From Clostridium beijerinckii HUN142 (GTDB lineage: Bacteria > Bacillota > Clostridia > Clostridiales > Clostridiaceae): 64,000 nt of DNA. Location of the stretch: NCBI RefSeq assembly GCF_000621745.1, contig NZ_JHXK01000012.1, positions 124,001 through 188,000 of the forward strand. The letters run 5' to 3'. Below are positions 1 to 9,794 of the stretch, piece by piece (the first letter of the stretch is position 1; each line of letters opens with the position of its first letter). The position numbers were made by a program, and so were the translations under genes. The notes under the pieces were generated by a model, which was given only the letters and a program-made list of their open reading frames with translations, was not told the DNA's origin and did no database searches.

Positions 1-114
1 AAAAATTGCTGAGCTTTAAATATGTTCAACTATCTATACCATATATTTCTAAAAAATATTCACTAAAAATTTGTGCCTAGAAGCACTATTCTAAAATCCA
101 ACTAGGAAGATACC

Positions 115-1026
115 TTACTTTAAGACTTTCAATTTACTAATTAATTCTTTCATATCATCCGGAAGGTCCGCTCTTAATGAAAGTATTTCACCACTTCTTG
201 GAGATTTAAAATTTAATCCATAAGCATGAAGTGCTTGCCTTTTGATCAAATCCATTTCCTCATCACCAAAGCCATATAAAGTATCTCCATAAATAGGATG
301 TCCAAGGCTGCTTAAATGAACTCTGATTTGGTGAGTTCTTCCAGTTTCTAATTTACATTCAATTAAACTAGAATTCTTAAATTCCTCGATAACTTCATAA
401 TGAGTTATACTTCTCTGTCCTCTTTCATCAATTATTCTTTTTATTCCATTTTCGATACCTTCTGGCTTGTAAATAGGAAAGTCAATTGTTCCTTGCTTTT
501 CTTTCATAACTCCATGGACTATTGCTAAATATTTTTTCCCAACTTTATTTTCACTCATTTCTTTTGATAACATTCCATGAGAAAACTGATTCTTTGCAAT
601 TATAATGAGACCAGAAGTATTCATATCTAATCTTGAAACCAGTCTAACAATGCAATTTTGATCGCTTTCCATAAAGTAATTTATTACTCCATTAGCAAGA
701 GTGCCACTTTGATAACTTTTAGTTGGATGAACCACCATAAAAGGTTTCTTGTTAACTACTAAAATATCTTCATCTTCATAAACTATATCTATATCCATTT
801 TTTCTGGCGCTATATCCTGGCTTTCATCTTTAGCCAAATCAATCTTTATAATTTCTCCCTCATTTAGAACTCTATTCATTTTTACAACTTCATCATTAAC
901 AAATATTCTTTTACCAAGAGATGCACTTCTAATTAACCTTGTTGATAAGCCAAGTTCCACTTTCAAATATTCTCTTATTTTAGTGCCCTTCTCTATGTTA
1001 ACAACGTGTTTTTCTAAAATACTCAT
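115..1026 (-). CDS. RluA-family 23S rRNA pseudouridine synthase (RluD-like)
   Basis: This enzyme isomerises specific uridines in structured RNA, most likely 23S rRNA, to pseudouridine. An S4-type RNA-binding region covers roughly residues 14-60. The catalytic motif RLDMNTSG places the nucleophilic Asp at about residue 134, and RTHQIRVHL lies further on, both typical of the RluA/RluC/RluD group. The length of 303 residues is normal. The start follows a GAGGAG ribosome binding site. It is separated from the LCP gene by a long hairpin, so it is probably its own transcription unit. The exact target uridine cannot be told from the sequence. Confidence 0.92.
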   Translation of the reverse strand: MSILEKHVVNIEKGTKIREYLKVELGLSTRLIRSASLGKRIFVNDEVVKMNRVLNEGEIIKIDLAKDESQDIAPEKMDIDIVYEDEDILVVNKKPFMVVHPTKSYQSGTLANGVINYFMESDQNCIVRLVSRLDMNTSGLIIIAKNQFSHGMLSKEMSENKVGKKYLAIVHGVMKEKQGTIDFPIYKPEGIENGIKRIIDERGQRSITHYEVIEEFKNSSLIECKLETGRTHQIRVHLSSLGHPIYGDTLYGFGDEEMDLIKRQALHAYGLNFKSPRSGEILSLRADLPDDMKELISKLKVLK

Positions 1027-1167
1027 ATAATTTATCTTCTCCTCATATAGTATAATTTAGGAATATGTAAAATTGATGATGCACAATAACGATAATACTC
1101 CTTCTAATATCTTTGTATTTTTACTAACCATACATATCTATTAAGTTTATGTGCATCACTATACTAG

Positions 1168-1352
1168 AAATAAGTAACATATTATGTGGAGTGTTTCATT
1201 GAAATTTAGGTGGTAATGATTCTTGACTAGAAGTTGTTCCAAAATGCTAGTTCAAAGATTACCTTTGAGGCTAGCATTTTGGGCATAACTTCTAGTCTCA
1301 GAATCATCCATCTAAATTTCAGAGAAACCGGAACATAATATGTTACTTATTT
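1168..1352. repeat. 185-bp near-perfect long hairpin (MITE-like inverted repeat)
   Basis: Two arms of about 82 bases (1168-1250 and 1271-1352) are inverted copies of each other with only a few mismatches and small gaps. The outer 20 bases match perfectly, and so do the inner stretches around TAGAAGTT and AAAATGCTAG. Pairing continues through CAAAG/CTTTG, leaving a loop of about five bases. No open reading frame is present and there is no T-run as in an ordinary terminator. It sits just after the LCP gene stop. A non-autonomous mobile element is the best guess; a structured RNA is possible. Confidence 0.8.
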
Positions 1353-1383
1353 CGTTGAGCCACCACACAACTTTAAATTCACT

Positions 1384-2676
1384 TTACTTACCAAAGGTTT
1401 CAAAATCCTTACCTAAAATTATAATCACATCATAATCTTTATATTCTTTCTTGTTCTCTTTTTCATAATTTTCTTTTATATTTAAATCCTGTTTAATAGT
1501 CTTTAATTTATCAGCATCATTAGTAAGTATTTCACTTTTATCACTAAGTTCAGTATTGCCAGTATCAATCTTTGTATACCCAGCACTATTTAATTCCTTT
1601 GCTACTTTTGACGCTAATCCATTAATCTTTGTAGCATTTAACACCTTGATTCTTATATCATCTTTTGCTGCTCCTTCTGTTGATTTATTAGATGTAGAAG
1701 ATGAAGTAAGTGATGATAATATGTCTTTATTTTCATTTTTATCAACTATTAAAAATGACTCTCCATTTATGGTTTTCGGTGTTCCACTTACAGTTGCCAT
1801 TGTTACATTTTCCTTTTTTATACCAATAAATTTCAGTCCATATCCTAAAATATCAGTTGGCGACAGATTGGTTTCTACATTATCTCCTAATGCTGTCATT
1901 ATCTTAGGTGCTTTAAATATTATAAAAGGACTTGTACATTTTTCAATAACCTTCGAAATAAATTTTTGTTGATTTTCTATTCTATCTAAATCTCCATTAG
2001 CAAGTCCACTTCCGTCATTATTTTTTCTCCACCTAAAAAATTCTTCTGCTTTCTTACCATCTAGAGTTACAGTTTCACCAGCTTTAAAATTTATATGAAG
2101 ATTCTGACCTTCATCATCATAAATCATATTTCTATCGATCTTCATTTCAATTCCTCCGATAGCATCAATGATTTCACGAAAAGCATTATAATCAACTTTA
2201 ACTATATAATTTATATTTATATTCAGTAAATTTTCAACTTCTGACTTTATCTTTGGATATCCACCTATTGCATAAGCTGAATTTATTTTAACATTTCTAT
2301 CATTTACACTTATCAATGTATCTCTTGGAACAGATACAATACGAATACTTTTGGTTTGAGGATTGTAATTAGCTACAATTATTGTATCTGTTCTTTTTAT
2401 TGATTGATTCTCTACCTGCTTTGGATCTCCTACATCCATACCAAGTAATAAGATATTTACTGGCTGGCTGAATGATACACTTGCACTGCTTGGCATTGAC
2501 TTACTCTCAACCTTCATTAAAGCGTAAATTCCGGACACCATTGATACTATAACAAAAGTTATTATAAGAGATATAATACCTAAAACTAACTTCTCAAATA
2601 CTGTTGTAGAATCATTGCTTCTTTTAAAGATTTTTGAGAATGCTGTATCTCTCTTTTTATTAGCTTTCCTTCTCAT
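1384..2676 (-). CDS. LytR-CpsA-Psr (LCP) family wall polymer ligase with LytR_C domain
   Basis: LCP proteins attach anionic polymers such as teichoic acid or capsule to peptidoglycan on the outer face of the membrane. A basic cytoplasmic tail of about 29 residues is followed by one membrane segment (about 30-54). The LCP core contains RTDTIIVA and SVPRDT, with conserved arginines that bind the polyprenyl-phosphate substrate, and a later DRIENQQ motif. A C-terminal LytR_C-type domain covers about 340-427. The length of 430 residues is normal for clostridia. It follows yqeK in the same direction, the usual clostridial arrangement. The polymer attached is unknown. Confidence 0.9.
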   Translation of the reverse strand: MRRKANKKRDTAFSKIFKRSNDSTTVFEKLVLGIISLIITFVIVSMVSGIYALMKVESKSMPSSASVSFSQPVNILLLGMDVGDPKQVENQSIKRTDTIIVANYNPQTKSIRIVSVPRDTLISVNDRNVKINSAYAIGGYPKIKSEVENLLNININYIVKVDYNAFREIIDAIGGIEMKIDRNMIYDDEGQNLHINFKAGETVTLDGKKAEEFFRWRKNNDGSGLANGDLDRIENQQKFISKVIEKCTSPFIIFKAPKIMTALGDNVETNLSPTDILGYGLKFIGIKKENVTMATVSGTPKTINGESFLIVDKNENKDILSSLTSSSTSNKSTEGAAKDDIRIKVLNATKINGLASKVAKELNSAGYTKIDTGNTELSDKSEILTNDADKLKTIKQDLNIKENYEKENKKEYKDYDVIIILGKDFETFGK

Positions 2677-2760
2677 GTACCCACCTCTTATAAATTTTGT
2701 TTACTTAATATACCTTAAGTAACTATATAATCTAATTAAAATCACTCTTCTTAATAATAC

Positions 2761-3339
2761 TTATAATTTAAATCCATGGTCAAATAGAAAATAATTTCGT
2801 GCCTTTATAGTGTTTTCATCAATTAATAAGTTTTTAACTAATAGTATTTTTATGCTACTGGTTAAACCAAAATAAACTCCTTTATCCAAACTTTCAAATG
2901 TAGCTCTTCTTATCTCATCAACTCCGTCAAAATTTCTGCCAGGTTCTATCATATCTGCTATATAAATAATTTTTGTTAAAATGGACATGTCCTCTTTACC
3001 TGTAGTATGCCATCTTATGGCATCCAGTATTTCATCATCATCAATTCCAAGTTTGCCTTTAGCCTCTATCGGCGCAACGATGCTATGCCATAAATTCATA
3101 TTCTTTTCTTCTATGTCAGAAATAATAACATTATTTTCTTTCATTATTTCCCTCATTCTGTCTATAGATAAATTTTTAGCAACATCATGTGCAAGTCCTG
3201 CAATTTCAGCTTTTTTTTCTGAAACCCCATTTAATTTTGCTAACCTCTTCGCTGTGTCCGAAACTCCTAAAGTATGCATATAACGCTTTTCTAATAAATT
3301 TGATTTAAGATATAAATTCATTTCTTCTATGGATAACAA
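2761..3339 (-). CDS. yqeK: YqeK-type HD-domain hydrolase, symmetrical Ap4A hydrolase
   Basis: YqeK-family HD enzymes split diadenosine tetraphosphate into two ADP. The HD metal-binding residues are visible: His22 in MHTLGV, the pair His51-Asp52 in AHDVAK, and further histidines in WHSIV and WHTTGKED. The length of 192 residues fits. The start codon is TTG, chosen because an AGGAGG site lies eight bases upstream; the next in-frame Met would shorten the conserved N-terminus. It follows nadD, the standard neighbour in Firmicutes, and both genes concern adenine dinucleotide metabolism. Confidence 0.9.
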   Translation of the reverse strand: MLSIEEMNLYLKSNLLEKRYMHTLGVSDTAKRLAKLNGVSEKKAEIAGLAHDVAKNLSIDRMREIMKENNVIISDIEEKNMNLWHSIVAPIEAKGKLGIDDDEILDAIRWHTTGKEDMSILTKIIYIADMIEPGRNFDGVDEIRRATFESLDKGVYFGLTSSIKILLVKNLLIDENTIKARNYFLFDHGFKL

Positions 3340-3425
3340 AATTATTTCCTCCTAAAATTAAATATATTTCTAAACAAGCCAACTTATATCGCTATATATT
3401 ACTAGAACCTTAACTGTATTAATTT

Positions 3426-4040
3426 CTATCTATATAGCCTATTTTTATAGATAATATCCGAAACTCTTGTTGGTACGAAAAAATCTATTCTTTTATTTTG
3501 ATGTACTCTATTTCTTATATCAGTTGACGATATTTCAAGTTCTTTCAAATCTAAAACAATTATTTTTCCATTATATTTTTCTTCTATCATCTGTTTTCTA
3601 TTTAACATATCACTTTTGTTTATTCCTCCTCTTGAAAACACTACAAGTGTTGCTAATGAAAAGATTTTTTTAACTTCTTTCCACTTCTCCATGCTAAACA
3701 AACAATCTGCTCCAGTTATAAAAAATAATTCATTATCTTTATCCCTAGTACTAATCTTATTCTTGAAATATTCTAATGTTTCATGAGTAAAACTTAGTCC
3801 ACCCTTCTCTATTTCATAATCTGATACAGAAAACTCGCTAAAGTGCTCTATTGCTGCCTTAACCATATCATATCTTAGTCCAGGATCTGTAATTATATTA
3901 TTGACCTTAAGTGGCTGTACTCCTGCCGGCATAAAAATCACTTCATCTAAATTCAGTTTTTCTTTAGCTTCATAGGCTATATATAAATGTGCATTATGAA
4001 TAGGGTCAAAAGTACCACCTATTATACCAAAGCGTTTCAT
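3426..4040 (-). CDS. nadD: Nicotinate-nucleotide adenylyltransferase
   Basis: NadD joins nicotinate mononucleotide and ATP to make deamido-NAD, an essential step of NAD synthesis. The N-terminal nucleotidyltransferase signature GGTFDPIHNAHL (about residues 8-19) and the C-terminal ISSTDIR motif (about 170) are both intact. The length of 204 residues is typical. A GGAGG site precedes the ATG. It lies between yhbY and yqeK, the order conserved across Firmicutes. No regulatory site was seen. Confidence 0.96.
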   Translation of the reverse strand: MKRFGIIGGTFDPIHNAHLYIAYEAKEKLNLDEVIFMPAGVQPLKVNNIITDPGLRYDMVKAAIEHFSEFSVSDYEIEKGGLSFTHETLEYFKNKISTRDKDNELFFITGADCLFSMEKWKEVKKIFSLATLVVFSRGGINKSDMLNRKQMIEEKYNGKIIVLDLKELEISSTDIRNRVHQNKRIDFFVPTRVSDIIYKNRLYR

Positions 4041-4147
4041 AAGACTTCCTCCAAAAGTAAAATAGTTGTTATAATCATATTAAAAATTCCTTTTTTTATT
4101 ATATCATGAAGTAAACTTAAATATTATTTTTAATATCTTAATTTTTA

Positions 4148-4180
4148 TAAAAAAAGAAGCTTCTATAAAAGCAGCTTCTC
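4148..4180 (-). terminator. Rho-independent terminator after yhbY
   Basis: The stem AGAAGC/GCTTCT is followed on the minus strand by a run of seven or more T. It lies 26 bases after the yhbY stop and ends the obg-yhbY unit ahead of nadD. Confidence 0.8.
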
Positions 4181-4205
4181 TCTAATAATTATTTCCTATA
4201 TATAA

Positions 4206-4508
4206 TTATTTATTTGGTAATTCAATTTTTCTTTTCTTCAAATTTTTAGATTGCTTATATAAAACTATCTTGTTACCTATTGCTTGGATTCCTTCACATT
4301 TTACAGCTTTACATATCATATCAGAAGTTTCTCTTGTTTCTAAACCACTATTTTCTAAAACTTTTATTTTAATTAATTCTCGAGCTTCTAATGCTTGTGA
4401 AACTTGTATTAAAAAGTTTTCCTCAACGCCATTTTTACCTATTTGAAATATTGGTGACATATCATTAGCTAAGCCTCTTAAATAAGCTCTTTGTTTTCCT
4501 GTTAACAT
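4206..4508 (-). CDS. yhbY: YhbY-type CRM-domain RNA-binding protein
   Basis: This small protein has one CRM domain, a fold that binds pre-50S ribosomal RNA and assists large-subunit assembly. The N-terminal LTGKQRAYLRGLA and the central GKNGVEENFL with its GxxG-like turn are typical. The length of 100 residues is normal. An AGGAGG site sits before the ATG. It follows obg, another 50S assembly factor, and has its own terminator. The precise binding site on rRNA is not deducible here. Confidence 0.9.
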   Translation of the reverse strand: MLTGKQRAYLRGLANDMSPIFQIGKNGVEENFLIQVSQALEARELIKIKVLENSGLETRETSDMICKAVKCEGIQAIGNKIVLYKQSKNLKKRKIELPNK

Positions 4509-4657
4509 ATTATTTATTCCTCCTAAAATTTTTCAACTTATATGTTGCATTAATTATCCCTGGGGGTTATTTTTTGATTTATAACTTAAATTTCATAGCT
4601 CTCAATTATAGAAAGATCTTTTTAATCTAATCCTACATTCTATTAAGCTTAAATTAA

Positions 4658-5974
<1,317 letters not shown>

Positions 5975-6100
5975 CTAATTTATTATCTTAATATAAAATT
6001 TTTCAGTTCTATTATTATCTATTCTTCCCTAAAAAATATTGCTTTATTATATAATATTGGATTTAATATCTAATCTCAATATATATTATCATAAAAATAT

Positions 6101-6209
6101 TAAGGCATATCAAAGAAAATAACGCCTAAAATCCTAGTCTATTTCTATGATATCTGTCACTGTAGACATCGGCACCTTCTTGACTTATTATTTTCTTTCA
6201 TATGCCTTA
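6101..6209. repeat. 109-bp element with 22-bp terminal inverted repeats
   Basis: The ends at 6101-6122 and 6188-6209 are inverted copies matching at 21 of 22 positions (TAAGGCATAT at the outer edge). The 65-base interior is less AT-rich than its flanks and encodes nothing evident. It lies between rpmA and obg, next to but separate from the rpmA terminator. The shape suits a MITE or a repeated intergenic element. Function is unknown. Confidence 0.65.
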
Positions 6210-6210
6210 A

Positions 6211-6240
6211 AAAAGCACTCTTAAACTAAGAGTGCTTTAT
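6211..6240 (-). terminator. Terminator of the rplU-prp-rpmA operon
   Basis: The stem GCACTCTTA/TAAGAGTGC has a three-base loop and is flanked by A and T runs. On the minus strand it lies just after the rpmA stop at 6252. Confidence 0.88.
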
Positions 6241-6251
6241 TTCTAAAATAA

Positions 6252-6551
6252 TTATTCAGCTATTGCTTCAACGTCTACTGGGTAAACACTTGCTTTTTTC
6301 TTATCTCTACCAAGTCTTTCGAATTTAACAATTCCATCAATCTTAGCAAATAAAGTATCGTCTTTACCTTTTCCAACATTTTCACCTGGGTGGATCTTAG
6401 TTCCTCTTTGTCTATAAAGAATGTTTCCTGCAAGAACAAATTCTCCATCAGCAGATTTAGCTCCTAATCTCTTTGATTGAGAGTCTCTACCATTCTTAGA
6501 ACTACCTACTCCCTTTTTATGAGCGAATAATTGAAGGTTCATGATTAGCAT
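6252..6551 (-). CDS. rpmA: 50S ribosomal protein L27 with Prp-cleaved N-terminal extension
   Basis: L27 sits near the peptidyl transferase centre. As in Firmicutes studied so far, the protein begins with a nine-residue extension ending LQLF before A10-HKKG, the sequence cut by the cysteine protease Prp in Staphylococcus aureus. The start at 6551 was chosen because GAGGAGG is nine bases upstream and this start reproduces the nine-residue extension; the inner ATG at 6542 is 18 bases away. Length is 99 residues. It is the last gene of rplU-prp-rpmA. Confidence 0.97.
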   Translation of the reverse strand: MLIMNLQLFAHKKGVGSSKNGRDSQSKRLGAKSADGEFVLAGNILYRQRGTKIHPGENVGKGKDDTLFAKIDGIVKFERLGRDKKKASVYPVDVEAIAE

Positions 6552-6555
6552 GTGA

Positions 6556-6942
6556 CTACACCTCCTCTTTTATTAAAGTTATATATTCTCTACGTTTCTT
6601 TTGCCCTACCAATTGATCAAATCCTAAAATTACACTTTCCAAGCTTTTTTCAAAAGTTTTTAACAAAACTTGAGCTTGATTTAGCTCTTCTAGATTAAAA
6701 TCTTGAAGATCTAATTTCAAGTATCCATCTTTTATTTCGTAAGTCGAATTAAGCTTTAAAACTTCATCCAATCCAATAATTACACTTTGAGATAAAACCG
6801 AAACTGAATTACATATAATATCAAATGCCTCTCCTATTAAAGCAGAATCACTTGAAAAATCTCTGTCATTACCCATAGCGTGACCATTCATTACGAACCC
6901 AACAATATTATCATTATGTTGTTTGATTTTTACTCTAATCAT
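6556..6942 (-). CDS. prp: Ribosomal-processing cysteine protease Prp (YsxB)
   Basis: Prp removes the N-terminal extension of L27 so the 50S subunit can work. The catalytic pair is visible as His21 in NGHA and Cys44 in DIICNSVS. The spacing between them is 23 residues, against 12 in the S. aureus protein as I recall it, so the loop over the active site is longer. The gene lies between rplU and rpmA, four bases from the L27 start, the conserved arrangement. Length is 128 residues against about 106-112 in many relatives, the difference being partly this loop. Confidence 0.93.
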   Translation of the reverse strand: MIRVKIKQHNDNIVGFVMNGHAMGNDRDFSSDSALIGEAFDIICNSVSVLSQSVIIGLDEVLKLNSTYEIKDGYLKLDLQDFNLEELNQAQVLLKTFEKSLESVILGFDQLVGQKKRREYITLIKEEV

Positions 6943-6949
6943 AATCTTA

Positions 6950-7261
6950 TTATGCTTCGATCTTTTCGATTACTAGCTTAGTGTAAGGTTGTCTGTGTCC
7001 ATTCTTTCTTCTATAGTCCTTTTTAGACTTATACTTGAAAACTATAACCTTCTTCGCCTTACCTTGTGCTGCAACCTTAGCTACAACTTTAGCTCCTTCA
7101 ACTACTGGTGCACCAACTTTGATACCTTCCTCAGTTCCTACAGCTAAAACTTCGTTTAATTCAACTGTTGAGTCAACATCAGCGTTAAGTTTTTCAACGT
7201 ATATTACGTCTCCTTCTTGAACTCTGTATTGTTTTCCTCCTGTTGCTAATACTGCGTACAT
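6950..7261 (-). CDS. rplU: 50S ribosomal protein L21
   Basis: L21 binds 23S rRNA in the large subunit. The opening [18 protein letters not shown] and the C-terminal [15 protein letters not shown] are diagnostic. The length of 103 residues is standard. It is the first gene of the rplU-prp-rpmA operon and is preceded by a structured leader and a sigma-A-like promoter. A strong GAGGAGG site lies before the ATG. Confidence 0.98.
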   Translation of the reverse strand: MYAVLATGGKQYRVQEGDVIYVEKLNADVDSTVELNEVLAVGTEEGIKVGAPVVEGAKVVAKVAAQGKAKKVIVFKYKSKKDYRRKNGHRQPYTKLVIEKIEA

Positions 7262-7352
7262 TAAAACACCTCCTCATAACGGTCTCGCCACTTTTGGTAC
7301 AAAGATTCAACTTTGTTTTACATAAAACCTTACGTGCGCGGTCTACAAAAGC
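7262..7352 (-). ncRNA. L21 operon leader (candidate L21_leader element)
   Basis: The roughly 90 bases between the promoter and rplU are less AT-rich than their surroundings and contain ACCGCGCACG and a short hairpin ACAAAG/CTTTGT. The position matches the Rfam L21 leader family, found before rplU in Firmicutes and thought to give feedback control of the operon. I cannot run a covariance model, so the family call rests on position and composition. Confidence 0.6.
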
Positions 7353-7353
7353 C

Positions 7354-7382
7354 AGTTTATCATATTTCTAGTGCTTTGTAAA
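7354..7382 (-). promoter_or_regulatory. Sigma-A-like promoter of rplU-prp-rpmA
   Basis: A -35 element TTTACA (7377-7382) and a -10 element TAAACT (7354-7359) are 17 bases apart on the minus strand. This would start transcription just upstream of the candidate L21 leader. Confidence 0.55.
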
Positions 7383-7498
7383 GCATAATCTATAATTTAT
7401 CCATATAAACATAATTTAGCATCATTATTAATTGAGTTCATCTTATTTTAAAATTAATGATCATACTGATTTCATCTGTTGAGACAATAAAAATTAAT

Positions 7499-8947
7499 TT
7501 AACACTTTTCTATAACTGTAACTTTATAATCTTTTAAGTTATCCTTTTGTCCTTGAAATATAAGTGGCTCAATTTTATACCCTTCTATATTATCTAAATA
7601 ATTTAGATATATCTCCTTATCTAATCCGTCTATTTCTCTCATAAACTCAAAAATATTTTCTCTTATTCTATCTTTATAAACACTATCTATTTGTATATGA
7701 AAACAATTTATAGAGCTTTCTTCCTGCATTCTTACTATGTCATTCTTTATGAGCCCTTCAATATAAGATAGCTTTAAGATTATTCCTTTTCCTTTACATA
7801 AGCTGCATTCCTCTTCCATATACTCATATATGCTTTTCCCTTGCCTCTTTCTAGCTATTTGAACCAAATCTAGCTGAGTAAATGGGAATATCTTTACATT
7901 ACCCTTATCCAACTTCAGGCTTTCCTTAAGTGCATCCATTACAATGTCTCGTTGACTTTTATCTCTCATATCAATAAAATCTATTACTATAATTCCACTT
8001 AAGTTTCTAAGCCTAATCTGTTTTCCTATTTCTTTAGCTGCTTCTAAATTAGTTTCCAAAATTGTTTTATTAAAACTCTTTTCTTTTATGTTTTTTCCAC
8101 TATTAACATCAATAACATACATTGCTTCAGTTCTATCAATTACTATATATCCTCCGCATTGTAAGTTAACTTTATTATGCCTTAACCTTAATAGTTCTTT
8201 TTCAATTCCATAAAAATCGAAAAGCTTTCTATATCCTTCATACTTTTCTATTTTTAAATTTTCTTGTCCTTTAACGAAGCTTGATACCTTATCATAATCC
8301 ATATTATTATCAACATAAATTTTTACGATTTCTTCTCCAGAAAAATTCATTAAAAGCTTAGTTAAAGTTAAATCCTCACCATAAAGTTTTTTCACCCCTA
8401 ATGAATGCTTCATTTTTTTATCTATATTTTGAAATTCATCATAAAGTTTAGAAATCTCATTCTTAAGAATATTTATATTCGCATTTGCACCTTCTGTTCT
8501 TACTGTTATGCAAACATCTTTTAACGGCTCAATGTTATTTAATATTTCTACTTTCTTTTCTTCATCTTCTATTCTCTTAGAAAACTCTATTCCTTGTTCA
8601 TAACAATTTAAGACAATATATTTCCCGGGAATTGACACCTTTGCAGTTAATTTGGCACCTTTATCATTAAGGGGTTCTTTTAAAACCTCTACTAGTATGT
8701 CATCTCCCTTTTTTATTCCATTTTCCTTTAATTCATCACTATAGTACAAGTACCCTTCTTTATCTAAACCTAAATCAACAAATACTGAATTTATAGCAGG
8801 AATAATATTTTTAATTTTTCCTTTATAAATTTCCCCTATTATTGGTTCATTCTTACTTTCTTCAACAATACTTTCTATCAATTCATTATTAGATTTAATA
8901 GCTATCCTTAAAATTTTTTCTCTTCTCTCAATAAAAATCTCTTTCAT
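7499..8947 (-). CDS. rng: Ribonuclease E/G family endoribonuclease
   Basis: This endoribonuclease cuts single-stranded RNA 5' ends, for example in rRNA maturation and mRNA decay. An S1-like RNA-binding region lies near residues 35-110. The two catalytic aspartates are in VIDVNSG and VIDFIDM. The zinc-link cysteines are present as CSLC near residue 385. Length (482 residues) matches RNase G rather than RNase E, with no long disordered tail. The ATG at 8947 was preferred over 8959 because MKEIFIER is the usual N-terminus and TTAGGA lies upstream of it. The gene precedes rplU, as in other clostridia. Confidence 0.92.
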   Translation of the reverse strand: MKEIFIERREKILRIAIKSNNELIESIVEESKNEPIIGEIYKGKIKNIIPAINSVFVDLGLDKEGYLYYSDELKENGIKKGDDILVEVLKEPLNDKGAKLTAKVSIPGKYIVLNCYEQGIEFSKRIEDEEKKVEILNNIEPLKDVCITVRTEGANANINILKNEISKLYDEFQNIDKKMKHSLGVKKLYGEDLTLTKLLMNFSGEEIVKIYVDNNMDYDKVSSFVKGQENLKIEKYEGYRKLFDFYGIEKELLRLRHNKVNLQCGGYIVIDRTEAMYVIDVNSGKNIKEKSFNKTILETNLEAAKEIGKQIRLRNLSGIIVIDFIDMRDKSQRDIVMDALKESLKLDKGNVKIFPFTQLDLVQIARKRQGKSIYEYMEEECSLCKGKGIILKLSYIEGLIKNDIVRMQEESSINCFHIQIDSVYKDRIRENIFEFMREIDGLDKEIYLNYLDNIEGYKIEPLIFQGQKDNLKDYKVTVIEKC

Positions 8948-9013
8948 TTTATAACACATCCTAATCAGTGTACCACATACATCTCACACCTTTTAGTTAT
9001 CCCATGGGGGAAA

Positions 9014-9050
9014 ATGCACGATCAAAGATTAATCATCTATAATCGTGCAT
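9014..9050 (-). terminator. Hairpin between the DUF2344 gene and rng
   Basis: A nine-base perfect stem ATGCACGAT/ATCGTGCAT with a 19-base loop lies between the DUF2344 gene and rng. On the minus strand it is followed by ATTTTCCCC, a poor T-run. It could be a weak terminator, an attenuator or an RNA-processing site. Confidence 0.45.
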
Positions 9051-9092
9051 AAAGCTCTGTGAATTGTATCTAGCTTATATATTATTTTTCTT

Positions 9093-9794
9093 TTATACAC
9101 ATTTATACAATGGTACAAGTTTATCATTTTTATAAAAATACATTTCTTCTCTTTTTATATTAACAAACGAATCTAAAAATGCATTTGAAGTTTTTTCTTG
9201 GATATAGCTAACGAGCAAATCAGCACTTAAATGTTCCCTGCTCCCTGTACTTATAACTACATTAAGAATTAGGAATTCATCTCTAACCCAGAAACTAAAT
9301 TCCTTAACTAAAGTTCTTATATTTATTTCTCGTTCACCTTTTTTACTCTTCTTTACTGTATTCCACTCATTAATTTCTAAAAGTTTATTAACTTCCTCTT
9401 CTAAATTTGAGACATCAGAATACTTAATCTTTATAGTATATCTTGCTGCATCAATTAAAGCCATAGCTTGAGGAACTTTCTTTTCTCCTTCTTTATAAGG
9501 AATTGCAAGTGCACTTATATATTTTATTCCACTTGGCGCGGTCTCATTTAATTTATCCACAATTTCATTTTCATCCATCTCAGTTGTTAACACCATATCC
9601 ATATACTCACCACTTGAATATACGCCTACTGATAAAGGCTGCGCTATTGATGTATTCATATGTGGATTAAACCCTTGAGAATATTCTATAGGAAGTCCTG
9701 CTCTTCTAATATTTTTTTGAATTGTTTTAAGAACATCCAAATGAGATATAAACTTAATATTTTCCTCTTTAGTAAATTTAGTTAAGTATCGCAC
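9093..9794 (-). CDS. DUF2344 / TIGR03936 protein, partner of radical SAM protein
   Basis: This protein belongs to the DUF2344 family, which occurs next to or fused to TIGR03960-type radical SAM proteins. Its biochemical role is not established; a tRNA or metabolite modification role is only a guess. The N-terminus RYLTKFTKEENIKFISHLD is the family signature. A GTG at 9794 was chosen as start because the family normally begins at this point and GGGGAG lies ten bases upstream. An ATG at 9812 would add six residues. Either start overlaps the end of the upstream radical SAM gene, so the two are translationally coupled. Length is about 233 residues. Confidence 0.85.
   Translation of the reverse strand: MRYLTKFTKEENIKFISHLDVLKTIQKNIRRAGLPIEYSQGFNPHMNTSIAQPLSVGVYSSGEYMDMVLTTEMDENEIVDKLNETAPSGIKYISALAIPYKEGEKKVPQAMALIDAARYTIKIKYSDVSNLEEEVNKLLEINEWNTVKKSKKGEREINIRTLVKEFSFWVRDEFLILNVVISTGSREHLSADLLVSYIQEKTSNAFLDSFVNIKREEMYFYKNDKLVPLYKCV

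Noticed and set aside
1556..1972. 138-residue plus-strand open frame inside the LCP gene
   Set aside because: It lies antisense to a well-conserved gene, has no ribosome site and no family resemblance.
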